DNA of 6,330 nt from an uncultured Intrasporangium sp. (GTDB lineage: Bacteria; Actinomycetota; Actinomycetes; Actinomycetales; Dermatophilaceae), in assembly GCA_937873285.1 (NCBI GenBank), contig CALMNV010000137.1:1-6330 (forward strand), in the 5' to 3' direction. The position numbers were made by a program, and so were the translations under genes. The notes beneath the pieces were generated by a model that was not told the DNA's origin, searched no databases, and saw only the letters and a program-made list of their open reading frames with translations. Shown one piece after another: positions 1 through 5,347 of this stretch (position 1 is the first letter of the stretch; every line of letters starts with the position of its first letter).

Positions 1-71
1 GCCAGCACCAAGGTGCGGCGTCTCGTCGCCGGCCTGTCGGCGCCTCGCGCCATTCGAAGAAGGAGTCAACG
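1..71. other. Leader of ehuB; possible 3' end of an upstream gene
   Basis: This short stretch before ehuB holds the ehuB ribosome binding site and no complete gene. The plus-strand frame beginning at base 1 is open across the whole stretch and ends at the TGA at 73-75, which overlaps the ehuB ATG as ATGA. It could be the arginine-rich tail of an upstream gene, but the other two plus frames are also open, as is common in GC-rich DNA, so this is undecided. Two small inverted repeats are visible: GCACC/GGTGC (5-9 and 12-16) and GGCGC/GCGCC (39-43 and 47-51, loop CTC). I see no convincing -10/-35 promoter. Confidence 0.3.
59..65 (+). promoter_or_regulatory. Ribosome binding site of ehuB
   Basis: GAAGGAG lies 6 nt before the ATG at 72. 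It is a strong Shine-Dalgarno match at good spacing and supports that start. Confidence 0.8.
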
Positions 72-968
72 ATGACCAACCAGATCTCGCGCAGGGCCGT
101 GGTCCGCGGCGTGGGCGCTGCCACGCTCGCCGTCCCGCTCGCCGCCTGGCTGTCCGGGTGCAGCAGGGTCGAGACCCCCGGCTCGGCTGCCGGCCAGACC
201 GGCACCGACCTCCTCGCGCTCGGCAAGAAGCAGGGATACCTGCGTGTCGCCATCGCCAACGAGCCGCCCTACACGCAGGTCAATCCCGACGGCACGGTGA
301 CCGGCGCCGAGCCGGACGTGTTCCGCGCGGTGTGCAAGCGCCTCGGCATCCCCGACATCCAAGGAGTGGTGACGCCCTACGCCTCGATGATCCCAGGGCT
401 GAACGCCAACCGCTGGGACGCCATCACGGCCGGCCTCTTCATGAAGCAGTCCCGCTGCAGCCAGGTCGCGTACTCCGAGCCCGTCATCGTCTCCACTGAG
501 TCGTTCGCCGTCGCGAAGGGCAACCCCAAGAAGATCCTCACGGTTGCCGGCGTCCTGGCGAACAAGGACCTCAAAATCGCCGTCCTTCCGGGCGGGTTCG
601 AGGAGGGCATCCTCAAGGCGGCCAAGGTGCCCGCCGCGCAGCAGGTCAAGGTCAACGATGGCCGCAGCGGCATCGAGGCCCTCACGGCCGGCCGCGCGGA
701 CGCCTTCTTCCTGCCGACCCTCTCCCTGGACGCGCTGGCGAAGGCCGACACGTCCTTCGAGGTGACCGCGCCCATCCCGGACGCACCGAGGACCGGCTCC
801 GGCGCGGCGTTCCGCAAGAGTGACAGCTCCTTCATGGAGACGTACAACAAGGAGCTCAAGGCCTACAAGGACTCCCCGGAGTTCGACGCCCTGATGAAGA
901 AGTGGGGCTTCGACGCGGCAGCCGCCCGCGGAAGCACCGCCGCCGAGCTCTGCAAGAACGAAGGCTGA
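72..968 (+). CDS. ehuB: Ectoine/hydroxyectoine ABC transporter substrate-binding lipoprotein EhuB
   Basis: This is a family 3 (polar amino acid type) solute-binding protein of 298 aa, predicted to capture ectoine or 5-hydroxyectoine outside the membrane and pass it to EhuC/EhuD. The N-terminus is a signal peptide with a lipobox, LSGC, ending at C30, so it should be lipid-anchored. S6-R7-R8 followed by A-V-V resembles a twin-arginine motif. Residues recalled from the S. meliloti EhuB pocket (E21, F24, Y60, F80, R85) map to E64, Y67, Y103, F123 and R128. The aromatic and arginine spacing (36, 20, 5 residues) is identical, and F24 is replaced by Tyr. The flanking motifs ANEPPY, MIPGL, ITAGLFMK and GAAFRK are family-typical. 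C129 and C294 match Cys positions in the Sinorhizobium protein and might pair. The ATG start is supported by GAAGGAG. It is the first gene of the transporter operon. The fold is certain and the ectoine assignment strong, though substrate binding is inferred. Confidence 0.92.
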   Translation: MTNQISRRAVVRGVGAATLAVPLAAWLSGCSRVETPGSAAGQTGTDLLALGKKQGYLRVAIANEPPYTQVNPDGTVTGAEPDVFRAVCKRLGIPDIQGVVTPYASMIPGLNANRWDAITAGLFMKQSRCSQVAYSEPVIVSTESFAVAKGNPKKILTVAGVLANKDLKIAVLPGGFEEGILKAAKVPAAQQVKVNDGRSGIEALTAGRADAFFLPTLSLDALAKADTSFEVTAPIPDAPRTGSGAAFRKSDSSFMETYNKELKAYKDSPEFDALMKKWGFDAAAARGSTAAELCKNEG

Positions 969-987
969 CGCGGCCGTGCCCGGCACC

Positions 988-995
988 AGAGGAGG
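988..995 (+). promoter_or_regulatory. Ribosome binding site that fixes the ehuC start
   Basis: AGAGGAGG lies 8 nt before the GTG at 1004. It is close to a perfect anti-16S match and decides against the in-frame ATG at 902, which lies inside ehuB. Confidence 0.85.
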
Positions 996-1003
996 ATCCG
1001 GCC

Positions 1004-1705
1004 GTGGCTGAGATCCTGCCCTACTGGTCGGTGCTTCTCAGCGGCCTGGGGGTCACCATCCTGGTGACCATCCTGGGCGGTGTGGTGGCCATCCTCACCG
1101 CCTTTGCCGCCGGCTTGGCCCAGCTGTCCGCGCACCGGTTGCTGCGCTGGCCGGCGAACGCCTTCGTCGAGGTGTTCCGTGGCACCTCGATGCTGGTCCA
1201 GATGTTCTGGTTCTTCTTCGCACTGCCCTTCTTCGGCATCCAGCTGACCCCCTTGGCGGCAGCGGTGCTCGCGGTGGGCCTCAACGAGGGGGCGTATGCC
1301 GCCGAGATCGTCCGCGGATCCATCGCCTCCCGCCCGCGAGGCCAGGACGAGGCGTGCACGGCCCTGGGGATGGGGCATGCGTTGCGGCTGCGGCGTGTGC
1401 TCATCCCGCAGTCCATCCCCGCCATGCTGCCGCCGTTCGGAAACGTCATGATCGACCTGCTCAAGGCCACCTCCCTGGTCTCCCTCGTCACCGTCGCTGA
1501 CCTCACCTTCCAGGCGCAGGCGATCCGCAACACGACAGCCCAGACCACCGCGGTCTTCCTGACCCTGCTCGTCCTCTACTTCGCCATGTCCTCGACCCTG
1601 TCGGCCGTCACGGCCTGGCTCGAGCGCCGATTCGCGCTCGACTACTCGCCGCGCTCTCGGCGGGGCAGAAGCATGCGTCTGGTCAAGACGGGGGTGGGCG
1701 CATGA
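1004..1705 (+). CDS. ehuC: Ectoine/hydroxyectoine ABC transporter permease EhuC
   Basis: This is an inner-membrane permease of the His/Glu/Gln/Arg family, 233 aa from the GTG start, typical in length. It should pair with EhuD to form the translocation channel. Hydrophobic segments run at about residues 8-38, 62-80, 83-102, 137-163 and 182-205. The family motif FRGTSMLVQ is at 58-66. The EAA loop that docks on the ATPase is at about 112-136: E116-A117 with Cys instead of the usual second Ala, G122, and I134-P135. The frame is open back to 902, but that stretch overlaps ehuB and has no Shine-Dalgarno site, whereas GTG 1004 has an excellent one. The gap to ehuB is 35 nt, and the stop overlaps the ehuD start (ATGA). 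The C-terminus is basic, about 20 residues after the last membrane segment. The family is certain; the C name rests on order and on the neighbouring EhuB. Confidence 0.9.
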   Translation: MAEILPYWSVLLSGLGVTILVTILGGVVAILTAFAAGLAQLSAHRLLRWPANAFVEVFRGTSMLVQMFWFFFALPFFGIQLTPLAAAVLAVGLNEGAYAAEIVRGSIASRPRGQDEACTALGMGHALRLRRVLIPQSIPAMLPPFGNVMIDLLKATSLVSLVTVADLTFQAQAIRNTTAQTTAVFLTLLVLYFAMSSTLSAVTAWLERRFALDYSPRSRRGRSMRLVKTGVGA

Positions 1706-2358
1706 TCTGGGACCAGAGCTTCGCCCTCTCGATCATCCCCCAGCTCCTCGAGGGCCTGCAGGTCACCGTGCAGATCACGCTGCTGGGCTTCGCGATCGCC
1801 GTGGTCCTCGGACTGGTGGTGGCGGTCATCCGCAGGCTCGAGATCCCGGTGCTCTCTCGGGTGCTCGGCGGCTACGTCCAGTTCGTGCGCGGCACTCCTC
1901 TGCTGGTCCAGGCCTACACCGCGTTCTTCGTGCTGCCGGCCTATGGATTGCGGTTCAGCGCCGTCGTCACGGGCGTTATCGTCATGGGGGTGAACTACAG
2001 CGCCTACTGCGCCGAGGTTTACCGCGCAGGCATCCAGGACGTGCCCCGGGGCCAGTGGGAGGCAGCGACCGCGCTGAGCCTCCCCGCCCACAGCACCTGG
2101 GCACGGGTGATCCTGCCCCAGGCGATCCGCTCAGTGGTGCCGGTGCTGGGCAACTACCTGGTGCAGATGTTCAAGGACTCCGCGGTGCTCTCGGCGATCA
2201 CGGTCTTCGAGCTGCTCAACGCCGCCCAGTCCATCGGCTCGAGCAACTTCCGCTACCTCGAGCCCCTCACCCTGGCAGGCCTGCTCTTCTTCCTCGTCAG
2301 CTTTCCCGCTTCGCACTTCTTCCGGACATTGGAGCGCCGTCTTGCCCCGACCCACTAG
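1702..2358 (+). CDS. ehuD: Ectoine/hydroxyectoine ABC transporter permease EhuD
   Basis: This is the second membrane subunit of the importer, 218 aa, normal for the family. Hydrophobic segments lie at about residues 20-45, 66-82, 86-105, 142-165 and 186-207. FVRGTPLLVQ (61-70) is the amino-acid permease signature. The EAA loop is canonical: E120-A121-A122 followed by ILPQ at 137-140. The ATG overlaps the ehuC stop as ATGA. Only a G-rich run (GGGGGTGGG) precedes it, so translation probably depends on coupling to ehuC. Its 3' end overlaps the TTG start of ehuA by 17 nt. Against EhuC it is a paralogue with the same architecture, consistent with a heterodimeric channel. Substrate assignment comes from the neighbouring EhuB. 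Confidence 0.9.
   Translation: MIWDQSFALSIIPQLLEGLQVTVQITLLGFAIAVVLGLVVAVIRRLEIPVLSRVLGGYVQFVRGTPLLVQAYTAFFVLPAYGLRFSAVVTGVIVMGVNYSAYCAEVYRAGIQDVPRGQWEAATALSLPAHSTWARVILPQAIRSVVPVLGNYLVQMFKDSAVLSAITVFELLNAAQSIGSSNFRYLEPLTLAGLLFFLVSFPASHFFRTLERRLAPTH
2331..2334 (+). promoter_or_regulatory. Ribosome binding site supporting the TTG start of ehuA
   Basis: GGAG inside the 3' end of ehuD lies 7 nt before TTG 2342. The alternative start, ATG 2408, has no purine-rich site in front of it, so this element favours the longer EhuA. Confidence 0.6.
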
Positions 2359-3163
2359 CTCCCCCGAGGGTGCGCCCACCTCGGCCGCCACGACCCCAGA
2401 CTCGCCGATGATCACGTTCCAGCAGGTGAGCAAGCGTTGGGGTGACAACGAGGTCCTCAAGTCCCTCGACTTCGAGGTCCTGCCCGGTGAGAAGGTCTCC
2501 ATCATCGGGCCCTCCGGATCCGGCAAGACCACGATCCTGCGCATCCTGATGACGCTGGAGTCCCCCAACGAGGGGCTGGTCACCGTGAACGGAAAGACCC
2601 TGTGGGACGTCAAGGCCGGCACCAGGCCCAAGGAGGCGAAGGAGATGAGGGCCGCTCGACGAGACGTCGGGATGGTCTTCCAGCAGTTCAACCTCTTCCC
2701 ACACATGAGTGCCCTCGAGAACGTCATGGAGGCTCCCGTCAAGGTCCTCAAGATGGACAAGGAGCAGGCTCGCGCCCGTGCCGTCGACCTGCTCGAGATG
2801 GTCGGCCTGGCCAAGCATCTCGAGCACCGGCCGCCGAAGCTGTCCGGCGGCCAGCAGCAGCGGGTGGCCATCGCCCGGGCACTGGCGATGCGCCCCAAGG
2901 TCATGCTCTTCGACGAGCCCACCTCGGCCCTCGACCCCGAGCTCATCGGCGAAGTGCTCGGCGTCATCCGCGAGCTCGGCCACAGCACGGACATGACGAT
3001 GCTGATGGTGACCCACGAGATGCGCTTCGCCGAGGAGATCTCCGACCGCGTCGCCACGTTCGACCACGGCCGGGTGATCGAGCGCGGCGCACCGCACGAG
3101 ATCTTCAACAACCCCAAGGAGGAGCGCACTCGCAAGTTCCTCAAGGCCGTCCTCGAGCACTGA
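2342..3163 (+). CDS. ehuA: Ectoine/hydroxyectoine ABC transporter ATP-binding protein EhuA
   Basis: This is the cytoplasmic ATPase that drives the importer. At 273 aa (TTG start) it carries every catalytic element: Walker A GPSGSGKT at 56-63, the Q-loop at Q114 in VFQQFNLFPH, the ABC signature LSGGQQQR at 167-174, Walker B VMLFDE at 187-192 with catalytic E192, the D-loop SALD ending at D198, and the switch H225. This pattern is typical of the polar amino acid ATPases. The first 22 residues are rich in Pro, Ser, Thr and Ala and precede the normal domain start (MITFQQV). They come from a TTG overlapping ehuD by 17 nt with GGAG 7 nt upstream. The alternative ATG 2408 would give 251 aa and lacks a ribosome site. 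The gene is last in the operon, unlike the ehuABCD order of S. meliloti. The ATPase assignment is certain, the start moderately so. Confidence 0.9.
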   Translation: MPRPTSSPEGAPTSAATTPDSPMITFQQVSKRWGDNEVLKSLDFEVLPGEKVSIIGPSGSGKTTILRILMTLESPNEGLVTVNGKTLWDVKAGTRPKEAKEMRAARRDVGMVFQQFNLFPHMSALENVMEAPVKVLKMDKEQARARAVDLLEMVGLAKHLEHRPPKLSGGQQQRVAIARALAMRPKVMLFDEPTSALDPELIGEVLGVIRELGHSTDMTMLMVTHEMRFAEEISDRVATFDHGRVIERGAPHEIFNNPKEERTRKFLKAVLEH

Positions 3164-3175
3164 CCCGGCGGGATC

Positions 3176-3200
3176 GCAGGGCGCCGCTGCCGCGGCCTGC
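3176..3200 (+). terminator. Candidate hairpin downstream of ehuA
   Basis: GCAGG at 3176-3180 pairs with CCTGC at 3196-3200. After one G-G mismatch, CGC at 3182-3184 pairs with GCG at 3192-3194, leaving a 7-nt loop. It begins 12 nt after the ehuA stop. There is no T tract, so termination is a guess from position only. Confidence 0.25.
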
Positions 3201-3274
3201 CCGCTTGCCGCGAGCCACTACGACTCGTCCCACGCACATCCGGTCCCCGTGACCATGCGGTCAGCTCCTCGGGC

Positions 3275-3290
3275 GCCGGCGACGACCGGC
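3275..3290 (-). terminator. Candidate hairpin downstream of the cysteine desulfurase gene
   Basis: GCCGG at 3275-3279 pairs with CCGGC at 3286-3290 around a 6-nt loop. Read on the minus strand it begins 6 nt past the desulfurase stop. The stem is short and no T-run follows. A second small stem (TGACC 3250-3254 with GGTCA 3259-3263) lies farther downstream. Weak evidence. Confidence 0.22.
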
Positions 3291-3296
3291 CTCGCA

Positions 3297-4433
3297 CTAC
3301 GCCAGGCTGCCGAGGGCCCGCACGGCCTCTCGAAGCGCACCCGCTGCCGCTGCGAGCTCCGCCTCCGTCGTGTGCACGCCGATGCTCACCCGCACCGCCG
3401 TCGCCGCGAGGTCCGGCTCATAGCCCATGGCGGTGAGCACGGGGGACGGCTCGTCGCTGCCGGCCGCGCACGCCGAGCCGCTGGAGACCGCGATGCCCCG
3501 ACGGTCCAGCTCGACGAGCAGCGACTCGCCACTCACCCCCCGGAAGCAGAACGAGGCACAGTTGGGCAGGCGGTGGGTCGCCGAGCCGGTGGTCTGCGCG
3601 CCCTCGACCGTCGCGAGGACCTCCTCGACGAAGCGGTCCCGGCGGTCAGCGACGGCTGCCGCCTCCATCCGGTCCCGGCGGGCGAGGCGCAGTGCCGCCG
3701 CGAGGCCGACGGCTCCAGCGACGTCCTCGGTGCCGCTGCGCCGCCCGCGTTGCTGGCCGCCGCCGTGCAGCAGCGGCTCGAGCGGCACCCGGCTGCGGAC
3801 CGCGAGCATGCCGGTGCCGCGCAGCGCACCGATCTTGTGCCCCGCGATCGAGATGGCGTCGACGCCGAGCGCGCCCATGTCCACCGGCAGCCACCCGATG
3901 GCCTGCACGGCATCCGTGTGCACGGGGACCCGGTGACGCGCGGCGGCTGCCGCGATCTCAGCCACCGGTTGCACGGCGCCGACCTCGTTGTTCGCCAGCT
4001 GCACCGAGACCAGGGTCGTGTCCTGCCTGATCGCGGTCGCGGCCGCCGCGGCGTCCACGATGCCGTCACCGTCGACCGGCAGGCGGGTGACCATGTAGCC
4101 CGTGTGCTCCAGGGCCGCGCAGCTCTCGAGCACAGCCGGATGCTCGACGGCAGTGGTGACGATGTGGCGCCCACGCGGCCGAGCAAGCGAGATGCCCTTG
4201 ATGGCAAGGTTGTCGGCCTCGGTGCCACCGGACGTCATGATCACCTCACCCGGGCGGCAGTTGACCACCTCGGCGATCTCCTCAAGCGCCGCGGCGAGCG
4301 CTCGTCGGGCCTGCTGGCCCGGGGTGTGGCGGCTCGACGGGTTACCGTGCCCGCTGACGAGGAACGGCCACATGGCTTCCAGCACCTCCCGGCGGACGGG
4401 ACTGCTCGCGGCGTGGTCGAGGTAGACCGTCAC
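3297..4433 (-). CDS. Cysteine desulfurase (NifS/IscS type) of the NAD operon
   Basis: This is a PLP enzyme of the class V aminotransferase fold, 378 aa, which removes sulfur from L-cysteine as an enzyme persulfide for Fe-S assembly. Visible motifs are YLDHAASSP (4-12), GNPSSRH (30-36), TSGGTEADN (67-75), H98, the VHTDAVQ cofactor site (171-177), the PLP lysine K200 in GHKIG, GGGQQRG (224-230) and the catalytic cysteine C322 in SSGSACAAGS. That last motif marks the IscS/NifS group rather than SufS. The following EPSPVL has Pro where EPSHVL is usual in this group. The GTG start at 4433 overlaps the nadC stop (GTGA), and a run of six G lies 5 nt before it. Its place after nadC suggests it serves the [4Fe-4S] enzyme NadA. 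Corynebacterium glutamicum has a comparable nadA-nadC-nadS arrangement, so nadS is a possible name, but a general housekeeping role cannot be excluded. Confidence 0.9.
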   Translation of the reverse strand: MTVYLDHAASSPVRREVLEAMWPFLVSGHGNPSSRHTPGQQARRALAAALEEIAEVVNCRPGEVIMTSGGTEADNLAIKGISLARPRGRHIVTTAVEHPAVLESCAALEHTGYMVTRLPVDGDGIVDAAAAATAIRQDTTLVSVQLANNEVGAVQPVAEIAAAAARHRVPVHTDAVQAIGWLPVDMGALGVDAISIAGHKIGALRGTGMLAVRSRVPLEPLLHGGGQQRGRRSGTEDVAGAVGLAAALRLARRDRMEAAAVADRRDRFVEEVLATVEGAQTTGSATHRLPNCASFCFRGVSGESLLVELDRRGIAVSSGSACAAGSDEPSPVLTAMGYEPDLAATAVRVSIGVHTTEAELAAAAGALREAVRALGSLA

Positions 4434-5347
4434 GCCGGCCCCCCGTCGGAGGGGCGGACCGCCTCGCGCGCCACGCGGGTCGCGGCCACCGACGAGCGGA
4501 CAGTCACGTCGAGGCCGAGGTCGAGCGCCGGCGCGCTGTGCGTCAGCGCCCCGACGGAGATGACGTCCACGCCGGTCGCGGCGATGGCGGCGACGCTGCC
4601 GAGATCGACTCCGCCGCTCGCCTCGACGGTCGCGCGACCGGCGACCAGCGCGACGCCGGCCCGGAGGTCCGCCAGCGAGAAGTTGTCGAGCATGACCGTG
4701 TCGGCTCCGCCCTCGAGGACCTGCTCGATCTGCTCGAGCCGGTCGACCTCCACCTCCACGTGCACCGTGTGGGGCAGTGCGGCGCGGGCGGCTCGGAGCA
4801 CGTCGGGAAGGGAGCGCCCGGCGGCGGCCAGCACGGCCAGGTGGTTGTCCTTGGCCAGCACGGCGTCCGAGAGCGAGAGGCGGTGGTTGCGCCCGCCGCC
4901 CGCCGTCACGGCATACCGCTCGAACGCCCGCAGGCCCGGGGTGGTCTTGCGGGTGTCGACGACCCGGGCGTGGGTGCCCCTGACCGCCTCCACATAGCGG
5001 GCGGTGAGCGTCGCGATCCCGGACATGCGCTGGACGAAGTTCAGGGCCACCCGCTCGGCCTGGAGCACGCTGCGGGCCGAGCCACGCACGGTGGCCAGCA
5101 CCTCGCCGGCGCGGAACGCGGCTCCGTCGGCGACCTCGAGGTCCACGAGCACGCTCGGGTCGGTCAGCGTGAAGGCGGCAGCGAACACCGCGCCTCCAGC
5201 GAGGACGCCGGGCTGGCGGGCCACGAGTGCTGCCTCGATGCCTGCCTCGGCCGGCACCAGGCACTCGGAGGTGAGGTCGCCGGTCGGGGCATCCTCCTCC
5301 AAGGCGGCTCGGACGACCCGCTCGACGAGTGCGGCCGTCAACGTCAT
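4430..5347 (-). CDS. nadC: Nicotinate-nucleotide pyrophosphorylase (quinolinate phosphoribosyltransferase) NadC
   Basis: This enzyme converts quinolinate and PRPP to nicotinate mononucleotide, CO2 and pyrophosphate, and is cytoplasmic. It has 305 aa, slightly longer than the usual 280-290. Family landmarks are EDAPTGDLTS (18-27), RVALNFVQRMSGIAT (99-113), DTRKTTPGLR (131-140), GGGRNHR (150-156), AKDNH (165-169), VEVEV (197-201), MLDN (219-222) and EASGGV (242-247). By comparison with the Mycobacterium tuberculosis enzyme, R133, K134, H155, R156, K166, E200 and D221 occupy the substrate-binding positions. The usual KYAV before the glycine run is RYAV here. The ATG start at 5347 overlaps the nadB stop (ATGA) and has GGAG 6 nt upstream. 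The frame is open to 5632, but that extension lies antiparallel-free inside nadB coding sequence and has no family similarity. The stop overlaps the desulfurase start. Very secure call. Confidence 0.96.
   Translation of the reverse strand: MTLTAALVERVVRAALEEDAPTGDLTSECLVPAEAGIEAALVARQPGVLAGGAVFAAAFTLTDPSVLVDLEVADGAAFRAGEVLATVRGSARSVLQAERVALNFVQRMSGIATLTARYVEAVRGTHARVVDTRKTTPGLRAFERYAVTAGGGRNHRLSLSDAVLAKDNHLAVLAAAGRSLPDVLRAARAALPHTVHVEVEVDRLEQIEQVLEGGADTVMLDNFSLADLRAGVALVAGRATVEASGGVDLGSVAAIAATGVDVISVGALTHSAPALDLGLDVTVRSSVAATRVAREAVRPSDGGPA

Larger units (their letters stand above)
3164..3296. other. Convergent intergenic region between ehuA and the NAD operon
   Basis: These 133 nt separate two operons that run toward each other. 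I find no coding frame with family features and no RNA gene. Several short GC-rich inverted repeats are present (3176-3200, 3250-3263, 3275-3290), none followed by a T-run on either strand. The region is where transcription from both sides should end. Confidence 0.6.

Noticed and set aside
66..986. Minus-strand open frame of 306 codons opposite ehuB
   Set aside because: No family features, His/Arg/Gly-rich composition, fully antisense to a secure gene.
902..1003. Upstream ATG for ehuC overlapping ehuB
   Set aside because: The residues it would add are basic shadow sequence of ehuB, and GTG 1004 has a near-perfect ribosome site at 8 nt.
2131..3297. Minus-strand open frames opposite ehuA
   Set aside because: They are antisense to an ATPase with every catalytic motif intact and contain no recognisable domain of their own.
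3249..4997. Long plus-strand open frame (582 codons) opposite the desulfurase and nadC genes
   Set aside because: It is antisense to two well-supported genes, is Arg/Ala/Gly-rich with no recognisable domain, and has the look of a shadow frame in GC-rich DNA.
3297..5264. Apparent 655-aa fusion with the cysteine desulfurase at its C-terminus
   Set aside because: The first 277 or so residues are low-complexity Arg/Gly/Ala sequence read from the wrong frame of nadC. The desulfurase itself starts at the GTG overlapping the nadC stop.
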